This document shows positions 1-5,899 of a stretch of DNA of 6,993 nucleotides, in pieces. The notes below the pieces were generated by a model that saw only the letters and a program-made list of their open reading frames with translations, made no database searches and had not been told where the DNA came from. Made by a program: the position numbers and the translations under genes. How positions within the stretch are numbered: position 1 is the stretch's first letter; every line of letters begins with the position of its first letter. The stretch comes from DAOPXV01 sp035352535 (GTDB taxonomy: Bacteria; Muiribacteriota; UBA9980), in assembly GCA_964545075.1 (NCBI GenBank), contig CAZJFS010000211.1, positions 1-6,993 of the forward strand, in the 5' to 3' direction.

Positions 1-512
1 TATTCTTTTGCTTTTTCTTCGAATTGAATTTTATATTTATCGGCTATAACCTCTTTTTTGGCTTGGTCTTTGATGTTTTTAATGTCTTCTAATGTTTTTG
101 AAGCATTTTCTTTTAATATCTTGATTTCATTATAATATTCAGTGCTTTTTGCGTTTGAAATATAATTGAACTTAGCCAGTTGAAAGGCTAAATCTCTAGG
201 ATCTTTTGCTACAAGTGCATCCGAGCAAAGTCTTTTGATTCGAATCGATAAATTTTGTTTGCTGGTTACTAAAAAATCAACGTCTTCTTTGGACATTCCC
301 TTATCGATAGTTATATTTAACTCCTTAATTATTTCTTCTAAAGAATTTATATAATCGTGACTGATTAGGCTGTGACTGGAAAATAGTACGTTTTTTTGAT
401 CCGTAGCAGTATCAAAAATATTTTTTAATTGATCAATATTGTTTTTAATTTCCGTAAAACCAAGTTTTGTAAACTTTTCATTATCTATATCTTTGTGATG
501 ATTACTAAACAT
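1..512 (-). CDS. Coiled-coil protein of unknown function, N-terminal part, cut by window edge
   Basis: An open frame of 170 codons starts with ATG at 512 and runs off the left edge without a stop. The start is supported by GAGGTG (518-523) five bases upstream and by a consensus promoter at 543-571. I do not recognise a family. The visible part begins MFSNHHKDIDNEKF and is hydrophilic, rich in Lys, Glu, Asn and Ile, and mostly helical. Its last 60 residues (from about NEIKILKENASKTLED) look like a coiled coil. No signal peptide or membrane segment is visible, although one could lie beyond the edge. Codons are strongly AT-biased (AAA, AAT, ATT, TTA), more so than in the plus-strand neighbour at 663. 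This could indicate recent acquisition. It is a separate transcription unit, divergent from the helix-turn-helix gene. Confidence 0.8.
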   Translation of the reverse strand, partial: MFSNHHKDIDNEKFTKLGFTEIKNNIDQLKNIFDTATDQKNVLFSSHSLISHDYINSLEEIIKELNITIDKGMSKEDVDFLVTSKQNLSIRIKRLCSDALVAKDPRDLAFQLAKFNYISNAKSTEYYNEIKILKENASKTLEDIKNIKDQAKKEVIADKYKIQFEEKAKE

Positions 513-542
513 ACTTACACCTCGGAATTTCGTTTTTTTTCT

Positions 543-571
543 ATTATAAAGTAATGAAAACAAAATGTCAA
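543..571 (-). promoter_or_regulatory. Consensus sigma70 promoter for the left-edge coiled-coil gene
   Basis: On the minus strand, TTGACA (571-566) and TATAAT (548-543) are both exact consensus hexamers with a 17-bp spacer. Transcription should start near 536, giving a leader of about 24 nt before the ATG at 512. The 8-bp palindrome GTAGCTAC (573-580) touches the -35 box and could be half of an operator. That role is inference. Confidence 0.8.
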
Positions 572-601
572 CGTAGCTACAAATTATTATAAATATTATT
601 A

Positions 602-630
602 TTGACACTCCGCCGTCTAACTTATATAAT
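602..630 (+). promoter_or_regulatory. Consensus sigma70 promoter for the helix-turn-helix gene
   Basis: TTGACA (602-607) and TATAAT (625-630) are exact consensus hexamers with a 17-bp spacer. The expected start is near 637, about 26 nt before the ATG at 663. It lies back to back with the minus-strand promoter at 543-571, with 30 bp between the two -35 boxes. Confidence 0.8.
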
Positions 631-662
631 ACTATAAAAGTCAACAAAATGGAGCGTTTTTT

Positions 663-1169
663 ATGAAACTCAAATTGGCAATGGCGGATGAGGTAGACAC
701 ATCTCATACGGATCAACCTAACCCGGAAGCGTTTGCCGGGTTTAATAATTCCTTCACCGAAAACAGCTTTAGCCGTCTGACTGGCATGGGTTTTGAAAAA
801 TTGCCGGCTACCGAACTCATCGAACCGGATGAGAGGGAGAAACAGTTCATAGTCCTGCGTGCTTCTGGAATGTCATATACCAAAATCCAGGAACAGCTCG
901 GTTTAACTAAGCCAACGCTAATTAAAATGGCCCAGCAGTTTAAAAACGAGATAAACGAACAGAAGAAGATCGAACTGGACGAGCTACGCGAGCAATATTT
1001 CATGTCGAAGAAGGCGCGGATCGAGCTACTGGGTCAGCGTTTGGAATCGGTAAGCACAGAACTGTCGACGCGGGATCTGAAAACGTTATCGACCTCAAAA
1101 TTATTCGAAATAATGTTAAGGCTCTCGGTATGTTTGAAACAGGAATTTCCCGGCGAAGATATCGATTAA
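663..1169 (+). CDS. Helix-turn-helix DNA-binding protein, possibly terminase-small-subunit-like
   Basis: The 168-residue protein starts at ATG 663, with GGAG (651-654) eight bases upstream and a consensus promoter at 602-630. Residues 1-55 are polar and probably disordered. Residues 58-96 form a helix-turn-helix: EREKQFIVLRASGMSYTKI, then a turn at EQLGLTK, then the recognition helix PTLIKMAQQF. Residues 97-160 are charged and helical (KKIELDELREQYFMSKKARIELL), probably a dimerising or partner-binding arm. A Hin/gpP-like helix-turn-helix followed by a long charged helix occurs in small phage and mobile-element proteins such as terminase small subunits, but no large terminase or other phage gene is in the window. 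A stand-alone DNA-binding or regulatory protein is the safer call. DNA binding is well supported, while its target and role are unknown. A terminator follows at about 1236-1287. Confidence 0.75.
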   Translation: MKLKLAMADEVDTSHTDQPNPEAFAGFNNSFTENSFSRLTGMGFEKLPATELIEPDEREKQFIVLRASGMSYTKIQEQLGLTKPTLIKMAQQFKNEINEQKKIELDELREQYFMSKKARIELLGQRLESVSTELSTRDLKTLSTSKLFEIMLRLSVCLKQEFPGEDID

Positions 1170-1235
1170 AAAATGATTTTTACCGTTTTTTACCGGTCAG
1201 GATTTTTCAAGTTCTGGGTTAGGCGCTTCAATAGA

Positions 1236-1287
1236 TAATAAAACCCGCCTGAAGATTCTAGGTCTTGCCAGCGGGTTGTTTTTATTT
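1236..1287. terminator. Bidirectional intrinsic terminator between convergent genes
   Basis: AACCCGC (1242-1248) pairs with GCGGGTT (1271-1277), and inside the loop AAGA (1252-1255) can pair with TCTT (1263-1266). On the plus strand the stem is followed by GTTTTTATTT. On the minus strand it is followed by TTTATTAT. It therefore can end both the helix-turn-helix gene (stop at 1169) and the membrane operon whose last gene ends at 1319. Confidence 0.8.
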
Positions 1288-1318
1288 ACGATCGCTAAAA
1301 AGCTTTATTTGTCGACGG

Positions 1319-1951
1319 TTATTTCAAAAGTTCATTGGCCATTTCTTGGATTTTCGCGTCTGGAATTACTCCGCTGCCAACATATTTATCTATATTAACT
1401 GAAAGTTTAACTTCAGAGTCGGCCGCTTTTTTGCTCAGTTTTTCAATAATTTTAGCTTGGTCATCGCCGAGACAATCACCAAGGCTTTTTGTGCGATTAA
1501 GAATAATCCCGGCCACTTGTAAACGAATTATAGTATCTTTACATTCTTTTTCGTATATATCAAGCGCCAATAATGTTTTTGCGGTCGCCTTGATTTGATC
1601 ATTAAAAAGCGCTTTATTAGTTTCCGAGATGTCGGTTGCGTGTATTTGAGTTTTAATAGCTATTGCCATACCATTCATCTGACTCTTAAGTTCCGGAATG
1701 TCCGTGTCTATTCTTTTCTGATAAAATTTCTGTTGCGACTGCACATCCTGAAGTTGTTTATCAATATTGGAAAGCGGCTTTGGCGGAGGCGGTGGAACGG
1801 GCTTAAGATAATTAAAAGAATATACGAGCGCCAAAAATATTAAGATAACGATGCCACCGCCAACTAATGCACTGGGATCGCCGCTCGTTATCACCGCAAA
1901 TATTGCACTCAATATTAAAAATATTATGAAAATATAGCCTATAAAAGACAT
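1319..1951 (-). CDS. Two-TM membrane protein with proline-rich linker and coiled coil
   Basis: The 210-residue protein is the last gene of the three-gene minus-strand operon, 38 nt after the previous stop. The upstream CAGGGAG motif, about nine bases before the ATG, supports this start. Two membrane segments at about residues 4-22 and 28-48 are joined by a short GDPS-containing turn, so both termini should lie on the same side. A linker VPPPPPKP (52-59) follows, then a helical soluble region (60-210). Its first part (NIDKQLQDVQSQQKFYQKRI) is likely coiled coil. Two cysteines (137, 160) are present. I recognise no family and no catalytic motif. A hairpin anchor, stiff proline linker and coiled coil are consistent with a structural or scaffolding partner of the other two operon products, which is inference. 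Confidence 0.75.
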   Translation of the reverse strand: MSFIGYIFIIFLILSAIFAVITSGDPSALVGGGIVILIFLALVYSFNYLKPVPPPPPKPLSNIDKQLQDVQSQQKFYQKRIDTDIPELKSQMNGMAIAIKTQIHATDISETNKALFNDQIKATAKTLLALDIYEKECKDTIIRLQVAGIILNRTKSLGDCLGDDQAKIIEKLSKKAADSEVKLSVNIDKYVGSGVIPDAKIQEMANELLK

Positions 1952-1989
1952 TTATATAACTCCCTGATTAAATTAATAGATTGCAATGT

Positions 1990-2724
1990 TTATTTGCGTT
2001 CCATTATCTTCTTGAATTCGGAGTCGTCTACCTTTGTTTCCTGGTCTTTAGCAAGTTCATTGAGAGTAATTATCCCTTCATTTTTAGTTGATATATTTAC
2101 CATCGATTCGACCGCGCCTTTGATATCTACTAATTTATTGGCCAGGTCGTCGCTTATTTTATCTATCTTGACCATCTGTTTGTTGGTCTTTATAACGGCG
2201 ATCTGCTGTTGCGCCTTAGATTGCGAATCCTGTATTTTCAGCTTCTGGGCGTCGAGCCTTTTTATACCGTCCTCGCATTTTACCTGCATCGCCTTCTGGT
2301 TGTCGATTTCCTTGCTTAGCGCGATAATCTGTCTTTTAGCGAGATCCTGGCTGAAATCTTTGCCGTTCCATTTCATCGGCCAGGCGTTAGCTTTCTCGGC
2401 ACTTTTATAAGCTTCCTTCAATTCGGCCAGCATTTTTACGCCGGTGTTCGTTTTTTCGGCGGTTGTATCCGCCATCTGCCTTACTTGAGCGTATTTCTGG
2501 CTAACATCTATCTCGCTGGCCTTTAGTTCTTCGAGGAACTGATTGATTTTGCCTTCACAGAACGTCAGGTATGATTCGGGGTCCTTGGCGATGTTCTGCG
2601 GTGTCCAGTGAGCGAACTGATCGATCTTTTCATCGATCTTCGTTTTATAAACGTCACTGAAGGTATAAGAAACTCCGAGACCGATAAGCCCTATAACTAC
2701 GATGAAGACGAAAAAGTTTTTCAT
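1990..2724 (-). CDS. Single-TM, N-terminally anchored coiled-coil protein
   Basis: The 244-residue protein starts 32 nt after the stop of the Sel1 gene, with AGAGGT about seven bases before the ATG. An uncleaved-looking hydrophobic segment (residues 4-20, FFVFIVVIGLIGLGVSY) follows the N-terminal MKN, which fits an inner-membrane signal anchor with an exported or periplasmic body. The rest is almost wholly helical, with two coiled-coil stretches (about 58-112 and 128-205) separated by the Trp-rich break NAWPMKWNG (112-120). Another aromatic-rich motif, HWTPQN, lies at 39-44. Two cysteines at 56 and 150 could form a disulfide if the body is exported. It does not look like PspA, which lacks a membrane helix. 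I recognise no characterised family. Co-transcription with two other membrane coiled-coil proteins suggests a shared complex. Confidence 0.75.
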   Translation of the reverse strand: MKNFFVFIVVIGLIGLGVSYTFSDVYKTKIDEKIDQFAHWTPQNIAKDPESYLTFCEGKINQFLEELKASEIDVSQKYAQVRQMADTTAEKTNTGVKMLAELKEAYKSAEKANAWPMKWNGKDFSQDLAKRQIIALSKEIDNQKAMQVKCEDGIKRLDAQKLKIQDSQSKAQQQIAVIKTNKQMVKIDKISDDLANKLVDIKGAVESMVNISTKNEGIITLNELAKDQETKVDDSEFKKIMERK

Positions 2725-2756
2725 GCGTTAACCTCTTTCAATATTAATGATATTTT

Positions 2757-3743
2757 TTACCGATTGCTACGTATCGTTTCTTCAAGCCTTTGCCTGATTT
2801 CTTTAGCCTTTTCAGTTTGTTCGGCTGACATTTCGCTTTGAACTGCACCTCTGAATTCTTCGGCACGGGTAACTCTATATGATACCGCGACATCCAAATA
2901 CGCATAGGCCTTGGCGAGATCCTTCGCAACACCCTCACCATGGAAATACATAAGCCCTACCTGCTTTAATGCATCGTGATGCCCTTGTTTCGCCGCTTTT
3001 TCAAACCAGTCGAAAGCTTTTTTATAATCCTTGGACACACCTGTAACGGCGCCACCAGCCTTATACATTAAACCTAAATTGTATTGAGCCGAAACGGAGC
3101 CGGACCAAGCCTGGGTTTCTAAGGCTTCAACTGCTTGCGCGCCTTCTTTTGGAAGATCACGTGCCGGTGGGGAACTACACCGCATTTCTCCGCCTAGGAA
3201 AATCACCAATATGATCAAGCACAAGGCCAGCGGGATAAAAATTAATATTATCTTTGTTTCTGTGAATTTTATTCCGGAATATTCGAAGACTGCTTTTTTT
3301 TCTGAAGATTTAAAAAGTTTTAACAACGTTTTCCATACAGGCTCATTTTTAGCCTCTGCTTTTGGCAGAGACTCTTGAATCCCGGAATCGTTATTTTGTT
3401 TGTTCTCAGCGAGGGGAGCTTCGTGGACGTTCGCTTTCGAATTGCTTAAATCGGTTGTTTCGGGTTTAGGCGAAACTGCCTCTTGAACATGGCAAATAGC
3501 GGATTCAGCGGTTTGCTGTTCTTCTAATTTTTCGATATACTTTTTTTGAAGCTGAATTACCTGAGAAATCTGTTCCTTCGTAAGAAGGCCGTCTGTGAAG
3601 AAGTAGGTGCCGAGGTGCTTCCTCTGACCTGTTATTTCGTCTGTTTCCTGTTTTATAAGTGCGGTTTTTACATCGGCGACGGTAACGTAACCGAGCTTGA
3701 CTGCGAGTTGGCCGAATAATTTGTTTTTTTTGTCTTCGTCCAT
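2757..3743 (-). CDS. MshEN/GspE-N-like domain, TM helix and Sel1 repeats
   Basis: The 328-residue protein is the first gene of the operon, with a GGGGGA motif six bases before the ATG. Residues 8-70 contain two half-repeats of the pattern LG...G.hT...h..hh..Q: LFGQLAVKLGYVTVADVKTA and HLGTYFFTDGLLTKEQISQV. This resembles the N-terminal MshEN domain of type II secretion and pilus ATPases, which in some members binds cyclic-di-GMP. Here no ATPase follows. A polar Glu/Lys/Ala-rich linker (about 71-160) leads to one membrane helix (164-184), then two Sel1-like repeats (about 215-254 and 255-290; SAQYNLGLMYKAGG, DALKQVGLMYFHGEG) and a charged C-terminal helix. Sel1 repeats usually mediate protein contacts. 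With an N-in orientation, the MshEN-like part is cytoplasmic and the repeats periplasmic, so a link between cytoplasmic signal and envelope partner is possible. That function is inference; the domains are fairly clear. Confidence 0.8.
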   Translation of the reverse strand: MDEDKKNKLFGQLAVKLGYVTVADVKTALIKQETDEITGQRKHLGTYFFTDGLLTKEQISQVIQLQKKYIEKLEEQQTAESAICHVQEAVSPKPETTDLSNSKANVHEAPLAENKQNNDSGIQESLPKAEAKNEPVWKTLLKLFKSSEKKAVFEYSGIKFTETKIILIFIPLALCLIILVIFLGGEMRCSSPPARDLPKEGAQAVEALETQAWSGSVSAQYNLGLMYKAGGAVTGVSKDYKKAFDWFEKAAKQGHHDALKQVGLMYFHGEGVAKDLAKAYAYLDVAVSYRVTRAEEFRGAVQSEMSAEQTEKAKEIRQRLEETIRSNR

Positions 3744-3807
3744 TTTATATCCCCCGCGATATTCTTCGCAAATTACCTCGCTAAAGAAAAGTGAAGATAT
3801 TTTTTTC

Positions 3808-3836
3808 TTTCATTATTTCGAAAAGTATGATATAAT
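3808..3836 (+). promoter_or_regulatory. Candidate promoter for the structured RNA/repressor transcript
   Basis: TATAAT (3831-3836) is an exact -10 box, preceded 17 bp upstream by a weak -35 box TTTCAT (3808-3813). The expected start is about 3843, immediately before the structured segment. It overlaps the minus-strand candidate promoter at 3832-3859, so the two directions may exclude each other. Confidence 0.5.
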
Positions 3837-3859
3837 AACCAGCAAAAAACCACCCTCAA
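3832..3859 (-). promoter_or_regulatory. Candidate promoter for the three-gene membrane operon
   Basis: On the minus strand, TTGAGG (3859-3854) and TATTAT (3837-3832) have a 16-bp spacer and match consensus at four and five of six positions. The start would be near 3825, giving a leader of about 80 nt. It is weaker than the other promoters in the window. Its -10 box overlaps the plus-strand TATAAT, so occupancy by RNA polymerase or a repressor would affect both directions. Confidence 0.35.
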
Positions 3860-3919
3860 GCATAGAACAATGTTTGCCCCATCGGTTCTTTGCGCGGATG
3901 GTTTTTATTTGTGTTTTTA
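3843..3919 (+). ncRNA. Candidate small structured RNA or attenuating leader upstream of the repressor
   Basis: The predicted transcript from the 3808-3836 promoter begins at a segment with nested pairing. AAAAACCACCC (3845-3855) pairs with GGATGGTTTTT (3896-3906), ten of eleven positions. AGAAC (3864-3868) pairs with GTTCT (3885-3889) inside it. An alternative hairpin, CCATC (3879-3883) with GATGG (3897-3901), is followed by TTTTTATTTGTGTTTTT, a plausible intrinsic terminator. The closing stem and the terminator hairpin share bases and are mutually exclusive. The product would be roughly 65-75 nt. It matches no RNA family I recognise. It may be a free small RNA or a leader controlling the Cro/C1-type gene at 3998. 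Confidence 0.35.
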
Positions 3920-3934
3920 TAGGTTCGAGCTTAA

Positions 3935-3948
3935 GAATCTTCCGATTC
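3935..3948. repeat. Short inverted repeat, possible repressor operator
   Basis: GAATC (3935-3939) and GATTC (3944-3948) form a perfect inverted repeat around TTCC, about 50 bp upstream of the repressor start. Cro/C1-type dimers bind such dyads and often regulate their own gene, but arms this short occur by chance. The operator role is a guess. Confidence 0.25.
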
Positions 3949-3997
3949 CATTGCAGAGCCTGTTTTTATTGAGTTGTTAGAATGAATTATAACCGAT

Positions 3998-4429
3998 ATG
4001 TTTATGAAAGTCAAGAAAAATATACAGTCGTATAAGAAATTGTTGGGTACGCGACTGAAAAAAGTACGGGAAATGGCCGGCCAGAGCCAAGAAGCGTTCG
4101 CCGAAAATATGAATGTTACTCCGGCCACGGTCAACCGTTACGAGAAAGGGCACCGGTCACCGGATGCTGATTTTTTATGTCGAGTAGCCACAAAATTCGG
4201 GTGTGATCCAGCGTGGCTTCTGACCGGTCAGCGTTCCGATAAAAAACGCTCATGCCAGTCTACCGAGCCAGAGCCCGGCGAAGAAGCCGTAGAAATAATG
4301 AACCAGCTTACAGAAAACCCGAATGCGCAAAAAAATTTAATAAGACTTATCCGCGCCGGCTTGGAAATGGAAGTTGCTGTGGCAAGCTTGAGAAAGCTGG
4401 CTACTACTGAATTGGAAACATCAAAATAA
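3998..4429 (+). CDS. Cro/C1 (XRE) family transcriptional regulator
   Basis: The 143-residue protein has an N-terminal HTH_3 domain (about 16-77): LGTRLKKVREMAGQSQEAFA, then NVTPATVNRYEKGHRSPDAD, then LCRVATKFGCDPAWLLTG. The Q-S/T-Q-E-x-F helix, the recognition helix (TPATVNRYEKG) and the closing DPAWLLTG helix are classic for this family. The region after residue 80 is a polar linker and a helical tail, with no peptidase or toxin domain. Starts at 3998 and 4004 are both possible (MFMKVKK or MKVKK). Neither has a Shine-Dalgarno sequence, and an in-frame stop at 3983 rules out longer forms. A weak -10 (TATAAC, 3988-3993) just upstream would permit a leaderless message. It lies divergent from the membrane operon, the usual position for a regulator of that operon, but the target is not shown by the sequence. 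Confidence 0.85.
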   Translation: MFMKVKKNIQSYKKLLGTRLKKVREMAGQSQEAFAENMNVTPATVNRYEKGHRSPDADFLCRVATKFGCDPAWLLTGQRSDKKRSCQSTEPEPGEEAVEIMNQLTENPNAQKNLIRLIRAGLEMEVAVASLRKLATTELETSK

Positions 4430-4600
4430 CGATTGTTTCGGCTTCATGTCAAGCCAGACATCATACCTCTGTCATCCAAAACCACCTCGTTTATATAGTG
4501 TTTCATAAAGCCGCGTTCAACAAAAAAAATAAAGACGCCGATAATATGGCCGCTTCCTTTCTCTTATGGCATATTAGTATATAATAATTTAAAAAACTAG

Positions 4601-4629
4601 TTGGCATCAGGCCTTTTTTCTTGTATAAT
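4601..4629 (+). promoter_or_regulatory. Strong sigma70 promoter for the ankyrin-repeat gene, with 5' hairpin
   Basis: TTGGCA (4601-4606, five of six consensus bases) and TATAAT (4624-4629, exact) have a 17-bp spacer. Transcription should start near 4636. A short stem, AGCACC (4639-4644) with GGTGTT (4655-4660), then forms close to the RNA 5' end, which may stabilise the message. The leader is about 54 nt. Confidence 0.75.
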
Positions 4630-4689
4630 AATGATAGAAGCACCGATTTATATAGGTGTTTCAATCGTTATCAATGAGGTGAGTTTTAT

Positions 4690-5292
4690 ATGACCAGCAA
4701 CAATGTCAATTTTCAGCCACGAACGGACCAGGCAGAAGTAACGCGCGCAAGGATAATTGAAAACATGAAAGGGTTTAGCGAACTTTTACTCGATTACAAG
4801 ATCGATATTGGTTATTATATTATACAGCATAACAACCCGAGCATGGCGCTTGCCATATTTTCCAGCCATTGCGAGCACACCCTCGGACGGAGCGGTAACA
4901 TCGAAAAGGACCAGAAATACATCAGCGTGATCGAAGACCTTATCGCACTGGGCGCTGACGCTAATTATGATCCTGCCGGTCGCACGCATCAGCCTTTACT
5001 CAGCGAATCCGAAAAAGGCAATCTGGACGCTGTTAAGCTGCTACTGAAAAACGGCGCTAAAGTTGACGGTTCGAAAACTCTGTGGAACTATGTAAATGCT
5101 ACGCCGCTTATGGTTGCGGCTGGCGCTGGTCACGAAGCGGTGGTCAAAACGCTTATAGAAGCAGGCGCCAAAATCCAGAAGAAGGATCTCGAAGACAACA
5201 GAGCGATCGATTATGCTACCGCCAATAAGCGCCCAGGCGTTATCGCGCTTCTGTCGAAAAAAGGTACAGGCGCTCCGAAATGTATACAATAG
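4690..5292 (+). CDS. Ankyrin-repeat protein
   Basis: The 200-residue protein starts at ATG 4690 behind GAGGTGAG (4676-4683), six bases away, and a strong promoter. Residues 1-75 are a unique helical region. From about residue 78 ankyrin repeats follow: a degenerate first one (VIEDLIALGADANYD), then about 98-127 (GNLDAVKLLLKNGAKVDG), 135-166 (NATPLMVAAGAGHEAVVKTL, then IEAGAKIQ) and a capping repeat 168-190 (RAIDYATANKRPGVIALL). The G-x-x-x-A/V-V-K-x-L-L/I-x-x-G-A core is clear. No signal peptide or membrane segment is seen, so the protein is likely cytosolic. Ankyrin repeats bind other proteins, but the partner cannot be told from here. It is monocistronic. The nearest terminator-like stem downstream is at 5490-5521, which is better suited to the minus strand. 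Confidence 0.85.
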   Translation: MTSNNVNFQPRTDQAEVTRARIIENMKGFSELLLDYKIDIGYYIIQHNNPSMALAIFSSHCEHTLGRSGNIEKDQKYISVIEDLIALGADANYDPAGRTHQPLLSESEKGNLDAVKLLLKNGAKVDGSKTLWNYVNATPLMVAAGAGHEAVVKTLIEAGAKIQKKDLEDNRAIDYATANKRPGVIALLSKKGTGAPKCIQ

Positions 5293-5476
5293 TATTTTTG
5301 GTAAAAACAGTGATCTGCCTTGAGATTTGATGTGGCGCGCTGAAAAAACTGTCGGTGGTAGATATAGAAATTCGACTAGGAAAATTATGACGGTACCGGT
5401 TTTGTTGGCAGGAAAATGAGCCGCGATGTGATGATTTTCGCCTGTGATATAGTGCTCATGGTAAGAAACGGTTTCA

Positions 5477-5521
5477 TAGGAAAATAAAAAAAGCCCTGAT
5501 CGTGACTTTGATCAAGGCTTT
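5477..5521 (-). terminator. Intrinsic terminator for the small membrane protein gene
   Basis: AAAGCC (5490-5495) pairs with GGCTTT (5516-5521) and TGATC (5497-5501) with GATCA (5510-5514), separated by one C/A mismatch, around a GTGACTTT loop. Read on the minus strand, the stem is followed by TTTTTTTATTTTCC, a strong U tract, 19 bp after the stop of the gene ending at 5540. On the plus strand the tail is only ATCGATTCT, so it is mainly a minus-strand terminator. Confidence 0.8.
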
Positions 5522-5539
5522 ATCGATTCTATATTATAG

Positions 5540-5779
5540 CTAAGCATGGAAGGTAAGGGACGTTAGGCTACCGGCCACTTGGTTTACATCGGAATTGTTG
5601 TGTTTCATTGATATGATAGCGAATACCCATTTCATTATTGTGAATAAAGCGTTCATATACATTTGTCTTTCCCCCTTGGTTTCGGCCGTTATAATTGTTG
5701 TTACCATGATAGAGAGCCCCATTCCGACAAAAAACCAAATAACGGGATTTGAACCCATGACTTGTAAAATACCTGCCAT
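5540..5779 (-). CDS. Small two-TM membrane protein of unknown function
   Basis: Read from its first ATG (5779) the protein has 79 residues, with membrane segments at about 12-32 (PVIWFFVGMGLSIMVTTIIT) and 42-58 (MNALFTIMKWVFAIISM). A charged loop, ETKGERQ, joins them, and the C-terminal tail (NNSDVNQVAGSLTSLTFHA) is polar. It has its own promoter (5871-5899) and terminator (5477-5521), which argues that it is a real gene. The start is uncertain. No ribosome binding site precedes ATG 5779, but the frame is open further upstream, and AAGGA (5818-5814) lies seven bases before an in-frame ACG at 5806. Starting there would give 88 residues. I recognise no family. Size and topology are compatible with a holin, a small toxin or a stress membrane protein, but nothing selects among them. 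Confidence 0.6.
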   Translation of the reverse strand: MAGILQVMGSNPVIWFFVGMGLSIMVTTIITAETKGERQMYMNALFTIMKWVFAIISMKHNNSDVNQVAGSLTSLTFHA

Positions 5780-5870
5780 GCCAAGATTAGCGTTGGCGAA
5801 TAACGTCCCATAATCCTTATGATTCCATACAAAACTATTAAGTTTTCAATGAAAATACTTTTATGAGTAA

Positions 5871-5899
5871 ATTATACCACAAAAATAAAAAAAAGTCAA
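5871..5899 (-). promoter_or_regulatory. Strong sigma70 promoter for the small membrane protein gene
   Basis: On the minus strand TTGACT (5899-5894, five of six) and TATAAT (5876-5871, exact) have a 17-bp spacer. The expected start is near 5864, giving a leader of about 60-85 nt depending on the start codon. In the leader, TTTTC/GAAAA and AAACT/AGTTT can form two small hairpins. The promoter lies inside the degenerate tail of the integrase pseudogene. Confidence 0.7.

Noticed and set aside
1994..2410. Plus-strand open frame of 138 codons opposite the coiled-coil gene
   Set aside because: The Ser/Leu/Ile-rich product is the usual antisense image of Lys/Asp/Glu-rich coiled-coil codons. The minus-strand gene has a start, ribosome binding site and operon context.
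3697..3972. Plus-strand open frame of 91 codons
   Set aside because: It overlaps the start of the MshEN/Sel1 gene and crosses the promoters and the structured RNA. Its protein has low-complexity Ser/Phe-rich composition typical of a shadow frame.
4221..4230. Perfect palindrome TGACCGGTCA, partly echoed at 1190-1199
   Set aside because: It lies inside the repressor coding sequence and encodes LTGQ of a conserved motif. The similar site at 1190 matches only part of it, so an operator role is unsupported.
4441..4457. GGCTT/AAGCC hairpin after the repressor gene
   Set aside because: A five-base stem without a following T run is not a convincing terminator.
4580..4585. Second TATAAT upstream of the ankyrin gene
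   Set aside because: No acceptable -35 box is found 16-18 bp upstream (CTTTCT at 17), and the promoter at 4601-4629 is far better.
5383..5475. Minus-strand mini-frame of 30 codons (MKPFLTMSTI...)
   Set aside because: It lies beyond the terminator at 5477-5521, has no ribosome binding site or promoter, and shows no recognisable protein pattern.
5742..5758. tRNA T-arm look-alike on the minus strand (ATGGGTTCAAATCCCGT)
   Set aside because: The T stem and loop fit well, but no matching anticodon stem, D arm or acceptor strand could be folded from the upstream bases. The segment codes for VMGSNPV inside the small membrane protein.
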